Positions 1-11,588 of a stretch of 64,000 nt of DNA are shown piece after piece; the stretch's first letter is position 1, and every line of letters starts with the position of its first letter. The translations under genes and the position numbers were made by a program. Source of the stretch: Lonicera japonica (lineage: Eukaryota; Streptophyta; Magnoliopsida; Dipsacales; Caprifoliaceae); NCBI GenBank assembly GCA_021464415.1, contig CM038465.1:20801839-20865838 (forward strand), written 5' to 3'. The notes below the pieces were generated by a model. The model was not told where the DNA came from. It saw nothing but the letters and a program-made list of their open reading frames with translations, and did not search any database.

Positions 1-884
1 AGTAGTACGTTATTTCAATTACATAAGAGTTATTGTGTATATCCCATACACTACACTGCACGATCTACATTGATACATGTTTTATAATCACCTGGGTTAG
101 GCTCTTGCTTTTAAATTGAAACTTCAGAAGCTCCCATATATTTTTTTATTTAAGGAGAGAGAGTTTAAGAAAACCATTGTAATTTATGCAGTGAGAATTT
201 GGTGATGTATAGTTTTGAGCAAAAAATTAAAAGACAAGCATGTGAGAAAAAAATGTAAAGGGGATGGAAAAGAGCTACCATAGTGGAATGAGAACCGAAA
301 GCTACCAAAAAGGAAATAGCTGGCCTCCACTAGGGGTGAAAGCCTCCATTGAGAAGAAAAGAAAATAAGCTTGCACAAAAACATCACAAGTTTGAATGCA
401 AAATTGCATATTTTTTAGAGAAAAGAAAAAAGATTGCTTCTATGGGAGAAAAGAAATTAGTTGAAAAATAATGGCTAAGAGGCTTTCTAAATTCTCTTGT
501 ATATGGATCCGCGAGTGTTTCAAAACTCATAATTATTCGATAGCGCTTTGTATGATCCATATTTATAGCACAATGGGATATATACTTGTACTCTGTGTTG
601 CTTGGCATATACATGCTAAATTGTTGATGAATTGTTATATGCATAGCACATGTATCATATTTAATGGAAATCATGTGTTTTGAAATTTAATTAATATATT
701 CCATATTTGATACATGTTAAATATCAATGCATGTCGAGGTTTGTGCTAAAATATTTTTTTGGTGTAATTTTGCTCTCGAAACTCCAAACCAAATCCATGG
801 AAAAGTTGGGAATTGGTGATAGAAAGGGTTTCTTGAGGTCTTAGTGTGAGAATCCTAATTGGGACCCCCCGATGATGTTCGGCG
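1..884. other. AT-rich intergenic DNA, no gene seen
   Basis: I see no conserved protein, repeat boundary or RNA gene here. The short open frames have no recognisable motif. A C-rich patch near 865-870 followed by GTTCG resembles the primer-site region that borders the second copy of the LTR at about 24229-24246. The similarity of the two LTR copies may therefore start slightly left of 885. Confidence 0.5.
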
Positions 885-2146
885 TGTGGCTCATCATGCG
901 AATGGTTTTAGAGTCGCTAGTACGTTTTTTTGAGAAAACGGACAAAAGTGTGTTTTTGTACCCTTTTTGGGGGTACATCGCAGTCTACGTAAACAGATTG
1001 GGTTCGGGAACTATGTTACGACGCGGGAAGGTGTCAAGCACCTCCGTCGCCCTCGTCTTCTAAATGTACATACTCATTTTTATCTTTTATCCGTTTCTAC
1101 TGCTTCAGCCCCACAGACACGTATACATGTTGCTACATATATCAAAAAAGATCCTACTACATTCTGGCAAAGAAAGGGGTTCCAGAGCAGAAAGTCCGTA
1201 TGGTCAATAAGAAAGCCCTTACGGGTAACCAAGATTCTCTGTACGGGTAATCCAAGACAACATTACACACTATAAGAACAGAGCATACAGTGATGTTTAT
1301 AGAGCATGCAAAGGAGTTTTTTGGGCTTAAATCCTTTAGATTGTCCGTACGGTCAAACCATGCAAGTCGTTTCGATCTGGTTGTTTTTTTAGCAGAGCAT
1401 GGATATGATGGCATGGCAGTTACTGATTCAGTCATGAGCTCAGCTCAAAAGAGATTCTGGCATGTTTGATGTCAAATGGACTTTTTCGGTTGAATTCGAT
1501 TAATTAGAGTTAGGCTTACAATATACACATGCAATGATTTTAACATTTAAAGACACATAGATAGTATTTACGGACATATGTATGTAAGAAATGACATACA
1601 ATATCAAAGGTAAGAATTGGTATAACAAGAATAAGTTTGTATACCTTTTATGAAAATACAGAACTTTGATTCAATAAATAAGAGTATTACAATTTCTTTC
1701 ACTAATCCAGCAAAGTTTAAACGCAAAACCACTCTTTCTAAATACAAATTTCTCTCTTTCTCACTGTTTTCTTGCTGTTTGAGAGCTAAAATTCGAACCT
1801 TTATCCTGAGCTTTCTCTTGGCTTATATAGGAGAAGAAACAGCTTTCGACTGCAGATTGTCCGTACGATTGATAAGATTAACCGTACGGTTAATCAGATA
1901 ACCCGGACGGTTAATATATATACACCACCCCGGACTCTGCTTTCCCTGTTTCGGGAGACACATTCGGCCACTCCCTGTTTAAGTCAGGCATTCACCGTAC
2001 GGTTTATAACATTATCCGTACGGTGAATACCATTATCCATATGGTTGATCTGATGCCTCATTTCGATTGTGGCCCTTCAGCTAGGGTGCCATGAAATATG
2101 CTCCTTGGAGCCGATCCCGTGAGGGTTGCGAAATGGGGTATCCACA
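885..2146 (-). repeat. LTR-like copy A1 of the Tat element
   Basis: This 1.26-kb block matches 24247-25552 along its length, with scattered substitutions and indels. It begins TGTGG and ends CCACA, an inverted terminus typical of LTRs. On the minus strand a TATA box (CTATATAAG) lies at 1823-1832. Downstream of it lies a block at about 1000-1053 (GGGTTCGGGAACTATGTTACG, then GGTG and CACC arms) that also occurs in two other LTRs here. The U3 side carries several CCGTACGG palindromes. Confidence 0.7.
1823..1832 (-). promoter_or_regulatory. TATA box of LTR A1
   Basis: On the minus strand the sequence reads CCTATATAAGCC, a good plant TATA box. It is conserved at 25209-25218 in the second LTR copy, which sets the transcription direction as minus. 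Confidence 0.5.
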
Positions 2147-2618
2147 GAGCCCCTTGGCGCTTGTGTGCTTCGAAGTAAGCATGCAACGTCGAGCAAAGTT
2201 AAGACATGTAAGATCCACATTTTGGGAGCCTTACGCATTCTCGAACATAATCTGGGGAGAGATAAGCAGTATGTTTTGCTCTGGGGAGAGAGAGAAAAAA
2301 AGGATCTCTTCAGTTGAAAGATAAGCCGTACGGGTTATCAGATTACCGTCCGAGCTATCATCATTACCCGTACGGTTAACGCTTTAATGGATTTCATTAC
2401 CCGCTTTAGTGGCTGTATTAACCGTTTCGGAAGCTCGATTACCCGTTTTGGTGGCTCGATTACCCGTTTTGGAGGCTTCATTAACCGTACGGATAATCCC
2501 GTTGAACAAATACCTTCACCGTGCATCAGCTGCGTCACAATGTTTCAGCTCAGTCTCTCAGACCTCCGAAGCTCTTCTTTTCGATATTCCTATTTTTCGA
2601 AGACCTTTTACCTTATCT
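2147..2618. other. Non-coding spacer with CCGTACGG motifs
   Basis: This stretch joins the inner edge of LTR A1 to the antisense PMD-like reading frame. On the minus strand the bases next to the LTR are purine-rich (AAGGGGCTC) and could be the polypurine tract. Three exact CCGTACGG motifs occur between 2326 and 2491, with related TTACCCGTTTTGG repeats between them, so U3-like repeat material extends beyond the LTR boundary. Confidence 0.4.
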
Positions 2619-2890
2619 ATGGAGGAGTTTCACGGTCTTATATCCGAAATCATCAACCATGGTCTCGTTGGCACCCTACCATTCAACCTGAACTATCATT
2701 TTGTGAATGGCCGAGCCTACCCCTGCCCTCACGCGGATGATTGGAACGATGTTCAGTTCGAGGGGGCCGATCTAACAGACATTAGGCAGCAGGTGCAGTA
2801 TCTACCGGCTCGGGATCCTACTAAAACCCCGAATACCTTCTTCAGGAGCCGGAGAGCCACATTTGTACTTATCCTTCACCTCCTCAGCAG
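2619..2890 (+). pseudogene. Possible first exon of the antisense PMD-like gene
   Basis: An open frame starts at a Met at 2619 and stays open to CAG|GTATTT at 2890, a good splice donor. The peptide includes PFNLNYHFVNGRAYPCPHAD and ends FRSRRATFVLILHLLSR. I do not recognise the domain. Its place upstream of the PMD exon at 4402, on the same strand and ending at a donor, suggests an exon of that gene. The roughly 1.5-kb intron this implies contains the microsatellite and both tandem arrays. The same frame is open upstream of 2619 but is repeat-derived there. Confidence 0.35.
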
Positions 2891-2940
2891 GTATTTTTTG
2901 CATACGCAGCTGTTATATCTATTTTCCTGCACTGGTTAGT

Positions 2941-3300
2941 AGATGACAGTGTATGTATATGCATGTGACTGCACTAAATGTACGTTGGAATGTGAATGGC
3001 CCGTGACACCCTACCCATCACACTGACAACCTATGAAAAGGGCATTTTTGGGACAGTTCAGACACGTGACAGCCTTTAAATTTTGTGATGCCCTGCTTTA
3101 ACTGGAAAATGCAAAACAAATAAAATAATAACAGAGACAGCGACAACCACTTTGCTTGAATGAGACAAACAGACAGCGATGTGTCAGCACATTTTAGGTG
3201 TGTCTTAACGATGCACAGGTTGACGATAATAAATAGTAATAACGACAATAATCAACAAGGAGGATAATAACAACAAGTATAACGATTTAATAAACAAGAA
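2941..3300. other. Non-coding DNA
   Basis: No protein motif or repeat boundary is visible. It lies in the presumed intron, upstream of the AAT microsatellite. Confidence 0.4.
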
Positions 3301-3301
3301 G

Positions 3302-3388
<87 letters not shown>
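3301..3388. repeat. AAT trinucleotide microsatellite
   Basis: About 29 near-perfect AAT units run without interruption. The reverse strand translates as a long leucine run, which is an artefact of the microsatellite. Confidence 0.95.
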
Positions 3389-3418
3389 GATACAATAACA
3401 TAATGGAATTAGTACATT

Positions 3419-3778
3419 GCCTTATCTTTTCGAGAAATGGATCTAAAGTCTTGCCAATTTTTTTGGGAGACGAATCGTATGTCTTGCCTTTTCGGGAGAC
3501 TCGGCATTGTCTTGCCACTTTTTGGTAGATGAATCATATGTCTTTCCTTTTCATGAGACTCGATTTTGTCTTGCCATTTTTTGGGAGAGGAATCGTATGT
3601 CTTGCCTTTTCGGGAGACTCGGTATTGTCTTGCCATTTTTTGGGAGATGAATCGTATGTCTTGCCTTTTCGGGAGACTTGGTATTGTCTTGCCATTTTTT
3701 TTGGGAGATGAATCGTATGTCTTGCCTTTTCGAGAGACTCGGTATTGTCTTGCCATTTTTTTGGGAGACGAATCGTTG
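3419..3778. repeat. Tandem array 1, six units of about 60 bp
   Basis: Six imperfect units each contain TCTTGCCTTTTCGGGAGACT followed by TTGTCTTGCCATTTTTTGGG and GAATCGTATG. Unit length varies from about 59 to 62 bp because of T-run length. The frames on both strands are open through the array only because of the repeat. Confidence 0.9.
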
Positions 3779-4330
3779 AAATTTACTAAAGTGTCCCTGA
3801 AAGACAAAGTTAGTACAATCGACTACCGTTTGGGTGGAAAATTACTAAAATGCCCCTACAAGACAAAGTTAGTACGAATGGCTATCGTTTAAATAGAAAA
3901 TTACTAAAATTCCCCTACAAGATAAAGTTAGTACGAATGGCTACCGTTTAGATAGAAAATTACTAAAATGCCCCTGCAAGACAAAGTTAGTACGAATGGC
4001 TACTGCTTAGGTAGAAAATTACTAAAATGCCCCTGCAAGACAAAGTTAGTATGAATGGCAACCGTTTAGATAGAAAATTACTAAAATGCCCCTGTAAGAC
4101 AAAGTTAGTATGAATGGCTACTGCTTAGGTAGAAAATTACTAAAATGCCCCTGCAAGACAAAGTTAGTACGAATAGCTACCGTTTAGATAGAAAATTACT
4201 AAAATGCCCCTGCAAGACGAAGTCAGTACGAATGGCTACCGCTTAGGTAGAAAATTACTAAAATGCCCCTGCAAGACAAAGTTAGTACGAATGGCTACCG
4301 TTTAGGTAGAAAATTACTAAAATGCGAGAT
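3779..4330. repeat. Tandem array 2, nine units of 59 bp plus a partial
   Basis: The repeated unit contains AAATTACTAAAATGCCCCTG, then AAGACAAAGTTAGTACGAAT and GGCTACCGTTTAGGTAG. Nine copies of the GACAAAGTTAG core are spaced at about 59 bp from 3802 to 4276, and a partial copy ends near 4328. The array directly abuts array 1 without sharing its unit. Confidence 0.9.
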
Positions 4331-4401
4331 AGCTCTTTTATCATTCATGCATATTTACTTGATTGTGTCTCCTGAGCCTAGGTTACCCTTTTTTTTTTCA
4401 G

Positions 4402-4886
4402 GGTGGTGGTGGTGTTCGAGGCCGTGGCTCGATTCGGCCGTTGGCAGATGCTTGGGAGGGATGTCCTTTGGACGTCTCGATGTTGATCCGCTTGGTGGGG
4501 ATCGGTCCTTTCTTGGATTCACTCTTACGACCCCAAAGAAAAGGAGTTTGCATATTTTATCGGTTCTTGCTCAGCGTTGGTGGGATACTACCAACACTTT
4601 TCACTTCAGATTTGGAGAGATGACGATGACCCCTCTTGACTTTCAGATGTTGGCCAGATTACCATTCGAGGGCAGATTATTTTTATTGACCGGAGGAGGG
4701 TGATTACCCAAGAGGGGATGGAGGCTGCAATGGGTTATGCATTCCCTTTGGCTGCAGGGAATGCTATTAGGGTCGAGTATCTGAAGGTGTATCTATAACA
4801 TTGGCGACAGGATGAAGTTTTGACACCCGTGGAGGTTAGATAGAGGGCCCGAACATTTTTGATGTATATGTTGGGCTAGTCGTTGG
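4402..4886 (+). pseudogene. Plant mobile domain (PMD) exon, 5' part
   Basis: The exon follows a strong acceptor (pyrimidine tract and CAG at 4399-4401). It encodes a PMD, also called the aminotransferase-like domain, of the MAIN/MAIL1 group. The hallmark segment RWWDTTNTFHFRFGEMTMTP, followed by LDFQMLARLPFEG, lies at about 4575-4670. A frameshift near 4530 separates the upstream part (PLADAWEGCPLDVSMLI) from it. Further stops occur near 4700-4860. The exon is cut at 4886 by the Tekay insertion and resumes at 14107. Cellular PMD proteins act in transposon silencing and genome stability. PMD copies carried by transposons are known and have no assigned role here. Confidence 0.7.
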
Positions 4887-7180
4887 TGTAACAACCCGCC
4901 TGATTAAGCAGGTGTTAATGGATGCTGTATAAAATTAACAGCAGAATTACAAGAATAAAACTCATATGAAAAGAAATTTCTAGCGAAAATTCGGCATAAA
5001 GTATTCGTAACTACAACAAAATCCAACCTGTTTAACAACAAACTTAACATTACCAAAGATAACTGGAATTCAAAATATAATCCAAGTACAATACCAATAC
5101 AATCCAAATTCCAAATGATATTACAAACCAGAGTTATCATAAATTGTCTCAAAATCACCATGTCCAACAAGATACACAACTTCCATACATGAAAAATACA
5201 ATGACTAAGCCCATAAGAGGATCCGAGGAGACTCTAAGAAGTACTTGGACCTGTCCCATGGCTTATACCCGTACCATGAGGTGTACCTGAAACATACATG
5301 AGGGAATGAGCCAAAACTGGCCTAGTGGGAACTATATGGAAAAGGGAAATATGCAATGCATGGGTGTGTAACATTATGAAGATTTATAATAAAAATCCCT
5401 TTATTATATTACCAAGTGCATCAATTGTTATCCACGTGAGACTCCAATGATAACTGCATACACATCCATCCTCCTCCTCCTCCTCTTCCTCCTCCTCCTC
5501 CTCCTCGACCTAATACTGGTACTAGACGGATTATGACACTCACATATGCACCCCACCTTCACCGTGGGTTTGTGCACTGTTAACCAGGTTTCTAGCACCA
5601 CATCTTACCATGGGTCTGTGCAATAATATCAACTTAAGCATTTCTATACCGGTGCTTATCCGGTTCCAACAACCTCGTCATCTCACCGCGATTTGGTTAA
5701 TTTGCCAAAAACATTTTCAAGAGGTCGTTTTCTGCATTAACAATGTTAATCAATTGATATAACTCAATTATATATCCAGATAATCCAATGATAAATCATT
5801 ACATTAGTTTAAAAGGGACATCTCATAAATTATGCATCACATGATGATAATAACATGATTTCCAAGGATTCGTAAACCAATAAATGAGTATAAATCACTA
5901 GACGATTTAGAATCATCATCAAGCCATGAGTACATGTCTAAAATCAAGTTAAAAGAGAATTAAAAAGGGTTTATTTTCCTGGAAATTCATCAATTTAAGT
6001 AAAAATATCAAGTACATGACATGTTTCTAATGATTCTAGATATTTCGGTACCAAATTCCCAATAAGCATAAAATTACCGACATGCAGGGAGATCAACCTC
6101 TAATTCCATCACATCAAGTTCATAATCTATCACTAACAAGGTTCAGATGATACAACATATGATTAAATGATCTGCATGCAAGAGAAATCATCAATTTGGT
6201 ACCGAAATCTAGTGTTTTCAACTCAATCAATTCAAATCTTACGAAAATGAAAGGGAAGAGGGGAGTTCCCACCTGAATAGTTAGAAGAACAGAGGATTAT
6301 AGCCTGGGTTGAGCTCCAGAAATCTCCCAAATCACACATGCAATCCCGAAATCAAGACTAGAATGCGAAGAGGAAGAAAAATATGCAATATCGTTATGAA
6401 ATCCTTGATTTGGAGCTATGAAACCTTCAAAATCCACCAAGAACCACCCTCTCGCTCTAGAAATGTTCTAACCTTACCCTCCCACGAAAATGGCTGAAAA
6501 TGGTGGAGAAATAACTTAAAAATGGGTCAAAACGCAGTCAACTCATTAAAAACGAGGTTATGGGGTTACCCACTATAATTTGGCAGTAACATATTGCTCG
6601 GAACTCCGATCGGGATGATCTTTATATCAACGGAAAGGTAATGAAAAGATCTACAAATTTTTAGAAGGATGTTCCATGCAATTCTGGATAGATTAATACC
6701 AGAATTGCGTCAAAGTCAGCGCTGTGCCGAAATGCTGCAGAATTTTGACAGAAGTAGATTGTTGTCAATCGGCTGACTTCAAGCTCAATTTTGATCAACG
6801 AGGAGCGTGAATTAGATTTCGGTCAAAACACAAAAGTTGTAGGGGAGGATATGATGAAACTACAGGAGTTTACGGAGTAGGATTTGGATAAAAATTGAAG
6901 AAGTTATGAGTGACTAAATTTGACTGAAAATCAACCGAAAATCAAAAATTTCGGGTTCGAAAAAATGCCACTTTAATACTCGATTCAATTCTGATAGTGA
7001 CGAAACTTTCCAGAAAATTCCTAAATATATAATAGGACACTATATAAGCGACGAAGTAAATTTTTGGATCTCCCAAAAAAAATATTTAGGAAAGTGTTCG
7101 AGCTTAAAATAATAAGGATTTGAGTGTTTAACTAAAACAAATGAACTAAATCAAATGTAATTAAAACATGGGATGTTACA
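4887..7180 (-). repeat. 3' LTR of Tekay element 1
   Basis: A 2.29-kb LTR paired with 11920-14106. It has a longer TCC microsatellite (about 5468-5506) than its partner. It also keeps roughly 85 bp near 6285-6372 that the partner lost between short GAAGA repeats. The adjacent internal bases 7181-7198 read TATAAGGAGGGGAGAT on the minus strand, which is the polypurine tract. Confidence 0.93.
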
Positions 7181-7255
7181 ATCTCCCCTCCTTATAAGAA
7201 TTTCGTCCTCGAAATTTAAACGATAGAAAACAAGAAAAGATAAGAAAGTTATACC

Positions 7256-7702
7256 TTAGGAGAAAAGGAAAGGATACTTGCTACGAATCTCCGATTCCAA
7301 CTCCCAAGTGGCTTCTTCCTCGCCATGGTGATGCCAGATCACCTTAAGCAATGGAATGACCCGATTCCTCAATACTTGCTCTTTGCGGTCCTCAATCTGC
7401 ACCGGATAGGTCTCATATGCTCCGCTCTCATCAATCTTAATCTCTTCAACTGGTAACACGTGAGAAGGGTTAGGAACATAACGGCGAAGCATGGACACAT
7501 GAAACACATTGTGTATCCGTTCGAGTTCAGGAGGACGTTCTAAATGGTACGCCACAGCCCCTAATTTCTCAATGATCCTGTAGGGTCCAATATATCCAGG
7601 AGCCAATTTACCGTTGTTCTTGAAATGAACAATGCTATAACGAGGTTTCACTTTCAAGAACACATAATCGTCAACCCCAAACTCCAAGGGTTTCCTTCTC
7701 AT
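7256..7702 (-). pseudogene. Integrase C-terminus and chromodomain (Tekay 1)
   Basis: About 148 codons, open. The first part is the SH3-like GPY/F region (GKLAPGYIGPYRI, then HNVFHVSMLRRYVPNPSH). The last 50 residues form a chromodomain-like segment (VLRNRVIPLLKVIWHHHG, then EEATWELESEIR). In chromoviruses this domain binds modified histone H3 and directs integration. It ends just inside the polypurine tract and 3' LTR. It is separated from the integrase core by a stop near 7720. Confidence 0.85.
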
Positions 7703-7840
7703 ATCGGCATACGATTTCTAACGACTTTGGGCAGTCTGTAGGCTTTGTTTGATCAACTTTACCTTCTCCGTAGTCTCTTGAACCAGCTGCGGTCCTAAGA
7801 GTGATGATTCTCCCACTTCTATCCAACATATCGGAGATCT

Positions 7841-8748
7841 TTAAGGTCTGCCATACAGGGCCTCGAATGGTGCCATTCCAATACTTGACTGGAAACTATT
7901 GTTATAGGCAAATTCGGCTAACGGAAGATACTCAGCCCAATTTCCCCAGAAATCCAACACGCAAGCTCTCAACATATCCTCTAATATTTGAATGGTTTGT
8001 TCAGATTTCCCATCAGTTTGCGGGTCGTACGCAGTGCTAAAGTCCAACTGAGTTCCCATACTCCTTTGCAATGCTGTCCAAAACTTTAATGTAAATCGGG
8101 GATCTCTATCCGATACCACTGACAATGGAACACCGTGCAATCTCACAATTTTCTTGATATAAATCTTTGCCAACCTCCCTATGGGAAATTTCTCTTGAAT
8201 AGGAAGGAAATGAGCCGATTTAGTTAATCTGTCAACTACTACCCAAACTGCATCATTCTTAGATTGGGTTCTCGGTAAACCCATAAGGACATCCATAGTG
8301 ATATTCTCCCATTTCCATTCTGGGATTGGCAAGGGTTACAACTGACCCGAAGGTTTCTAATGTTCGACTTAATCTTCTGACAAGAAAGACATCTTGCCAC
8401 GAAGTTTGCCACGTATTTCTTCATCCCTGACCACTAATACATTCTTTTCAGGTCACGGTACATCTTGGTTCCTCCTGGATGAATCAAAAATTCTGAATTA
8501 TGGGCTTAAGCTTATACAGCTTACTGTAATTCTATGTTATACTGGGGTACTACCAACTTCCCTTTATATCTGATGCCTCCATCGTGCCCGATCGTGATGT
8601 CTTTAATGTACTCTCCGGATAACATTCGGTTAAGGCACCACACAAGATCTTCATCCTGACTTTGGCTTTCAATCACCCTATTTATCAATACTGACCTAGC
8701 AACCATTGTAAACAGAAATGCCATTTTATCTCTCCGATTCACCACCAA
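7841..8748 (-). pseudogene. Integrase zinc finger and catalytic core (Tekay 1)
   Basis: This encodes the HHCC-type N-terminal region and the retroviral integrase core, which cuts and joins the cDNA ends to host DNA. The zinc-finger part is broken between 8521 and 8332. The core is open from 8332: TMDVLMGLPRT carries the first Asp, VSDRDPRFTLKFW the second, and DGKSEQTIQ the Glu, so the D-D-E triad is present. The frame then reads NNSFQSSIGMAPFEALYGRP before a stop. Upstream, the sequence joins RT directly without an RNase H. Confidence 0.88.
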
Positions 8749-8792
8749 GTCATACCTCTACAATTCTTGATGGAGTCTCCATTTGCGGCACC

Positions 8793-9752
8793 TCACGGTA
8801 AAGCGAGTACCGGAGCTGAGGTAAGGCGATGCTTAAGCTCATTGAAAGCATATTCACAGTCTTCATCCCAAACGAATGGCACTCCCTTCTGGGTTAGATG
8901 GGTCAGGGAAGAGGCAATCTTGGAAAAATCTTGGATAAAACGACGATAATAACTAGCTAACCCAAAAAAACTCTGAATTTCAGTAACACTAGTGGGTCTC
9001 TTCCAGCTCGACACGGCTTCAACCTTGGCCGGATCCACTGAAACTCCAAATCTATTCACAATGTGGCCCAAGAACTGCACTTCCTGCTGCCAAAAATCAC
9101 ACTTGGAGAACTTGGCATAAAGCTGGTGCTTTCGAAGCAATTGTAGTGCGGTTTTAAGATGAGTAACGTGCTCGGACTCAGAACGTGAATAGATGAGAAT
9201 ATGGTCGACGAAAGCCACAATAAACTGGTCAAGATACGGACGAAAGATTCTTTGCATCAAGTCCATAAAGGCTGTAGGGGCATTGGTTAGCCCAAAAGGC
9301 ATAACTAAGAACTCGAAGTGCCCATAACAACTATGGAAGGCAGTCTTAGGAATATCTTCCTCTCGGACTCTTAATTGATGATAGCCCGATCGAAGATCAA
9401 TCTTGGAGAAAAATGAAGCTCCCTATAACTGATCAAATAAATCGTCGATACGTGGGAGGGGGTACTTGTTCTTAATGGTAAGCCAATTCAGTTGACGATA
9501 GTCAACACACATGCGGAGAGAACTGTCTGCCTTTTTAGCAAACAAGACAGAGTTTCCCCAAGGAGAGGTACTAGGACGAATAAATTCCTTGGCTAGGAGA
9601 TCATCCAGTTGTGTACGTAACTCCTTCAACTCTGCAGGGGCCATTCGATAAGGAGCTACCGAAACTGGTTCAGCCCCTGGAGCAAGATCTATAAAGAATT
9701 CAACCTCACGATGGGGCGGTAAGCCCGGTAAATCCTCAGGGAAAACATCCAA
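8793..9752 (-). pseudogene. Reverse transcriptase (Tekay 1), catalytic Asp lost
   Basis: RNA-dependent DNA polymerase of the element. The first part (9752-9423) has [16 protein letters not shown] and the conserved [24 protein letters not shown] stop follows DDLFDQL near 9425. The frame resumes as [18 protein letters not shown]. The catalytic motif reads F-V-D-H at about 9201-9212 where the plus-strand relative at 35076-35087 reads F-V-D-D, so one metal-binding Asp has become His. The frame continues through the connection segment ([20 protein letters not shown]) to VLALP at 8793, and then the RNase H is missing. Confidence 0.9.
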
Positions 9753-9897
9753 GAATTCACTAACAACAGGTATATCAGTAGGGAAAATTTATGAAACTCA
9801 TCGGCAATAATACTACATAACCATCCCATATAATCCCTCTGTTCTCGTCTACAAGCATAAGTTACCGGGTACAACCCGTATCTTTCACCATAAAACA

Positions 9898-10281
9898 CTA
9901 GGTTTGGCCCCAATGATAGGTGGTCACCTTCTTAGCATAACAATCAATGATAGCCCGATACTTGGACAACCAATCTATACCCAAAACCAAACCATAGGAA
10001 CCCATATCCATAAGAACAAAATCATCCTCCATATGACAGTCACTATGCAGAGAAATGATGGCAGTACAATATTGCGTAAGGAGAATAGCACTCCCCACGG
10101 ATGTGTTAATACGGATAGACGAAGTAAGGCTCTTAGGTTTTAAACCCAAGCTAAATGCATATGCTGATGATATAAATGAATGAGAAGCACCCGAATCGAA
10201 AAGAACCTTAACACCAGTAGTAAACAAAGTAAGACTACCTTCCATCACTGTGTGGTCCTCTTGTGTAGCAGACGTGGCCAA
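9898..10281 (-). pseudogene. Retropepsin-like protease (Tekay 1)
   Basis: An open segment with the aspartic protease signature LFDSGASHSFISS (Asp-Ser-Gly) and the downstream flap-like LVLGIDWLSKYRAIIDC. It would cleave the Gag-Pol polyprotein. It overlaps the end of the gag frame, and a frame break separates it from RT near 9900-9750. Confidence 0.85.
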
Positions 10282-11588
10282 GTTGTAAAATTGGCCACCT
10301 TGGTTTTCGTGACCCCGAGGCTATATAGGTCCCGAAAAGGATAGTTGGTGGAATTGACGTGACTGAGAGTAAGCCTGTTGAAAAGGAAACTGATTGGGCT
10401 AGTACCGACCACTTGCTGTTTGCTGCTCCACCTCTTGGTTAAGTGACTGTGATGATCTACCTGAGAATCTGCCCGATTGGCTATGGCCCCAGTTGCCATT
10501 CCGACCACGGCTCGGACCTCGGCTAGAGCTACTACCCTCACCTCTATTACGACCTCCTCGGTACACCTATGAATTGTTTGGACAAGCCTTTGCTTGATGT
10601 CCATGCTGCCTAACACATAGCAAGACCCAAATAAACTACCGGTACTACTACCCCCATCACTAGAGTATAGACCTCTCGAAGATTTCGAACTCGACTTGGC
10701 CTTCTTATTCCTTCCCCAATTATCAAAATTGCTCATTTTCTTCCCTTTATCCAACGAATAAGAGAGCCTGTCTAAATGACTGTCATAACTTCCCATACTA
10801 GGCTCCATCAGAACTGAGTCTTTTTGGTATGCGGCCTCTACCACTTCTTTATAAGTCTGGTAATTGTATGCACTCAAGACATCTTGAAAATCTGCAAGAA
10901 GACCAAAGAAAAATGACTCCATCTTTTCATTATCTGATGGTCTATCCATGTGTAAACATAAGTTTTCAAATTTCTGGTGGTATTCTGCCACCGTCATCCC
11001 TTCTTGCCACAACATCCGAAGCTCTTACCTCTTCCTCCTTCAATAGACGTCAGATATAAATTGGTTCTCAAATTCCTTACAAAACATTCCCCAGGAGTTC
11101 ATGTTAACTGTCCCACTCTGCCTTCTCCACCAACCCTGTGCAAACTCGGTTAGTTTGGAAGTTGCTAGCCTAGGGCGAAGTGCATCAGGAGCCTCAATTA
11201 GATCAAGCTTTTCCATTACATCGAACAGCCAAGATTCTGCGTCCTCAAGTCCCTTAGTCCCATCAAACTTGGTTGGGTCTAATCGGTTGAACGAACTTAA
11301 CAACTTAGCTGGATTCCCTCCTTGATTCTGGATGGCTACTCCCTCCTCATTCCTATCCTGTCCCCCACTATCAGGATTTCCAGTGGACTGAGAACGATTT
11401 ACACGTGCGTCTGCAGTAGAGTTAGAAGAAGCTTTCATAACATCTTTTAATTGCCCCATGAATTCTTTCATCATTCTCCTCATAGAGGATATAAGACCAC
11501 GGCCACTATCACGACCCCTAGAACCTTCTCCCTCATCGACAGGAGGATCAGAGACTGGCCTATTACGAGTGGAATGTCTAGGCGGCAT
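10245..11588 (-). pseudogene. Gag (Tekay 1), frameshifted
   Basis: Structural capsid and nucleocapsid protein. I start it at the Met of MPPRHSTRNRPVSDPPVDEG at 11588. The open frame 11588-11040 covers the N-terminus and capsid start (FNRLDPTKFDGTKGLEDAES). After a frameshift it continues in 11015-10245 (MLWQEGMTVAEYHQKFENLC). The nucleocapsid zinc knuckle near 10590-10630 is split by another frame break, and its second cysteine is not visible. Confidence 0.85.

Noticed and set aside
3252..3518. Open frame with a long poly-leucine run
   Set aside because: It is the reverse-strand translation of the AAT microsatellite and has no other support.
3419..4330. CRISPR-like regular repeats
   Set aside because: The units are contiguous tandem copies without unique spacers, and the context is a plant retrotransposon.
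4904..5179. 91-codon frame conserved in both Tekay 1 LTRs (also 11937-12212)
   Set aside because: It is duplicated only because the LTR is duplicated. It has no known motif and no codon-level constraint visible between the two copies.
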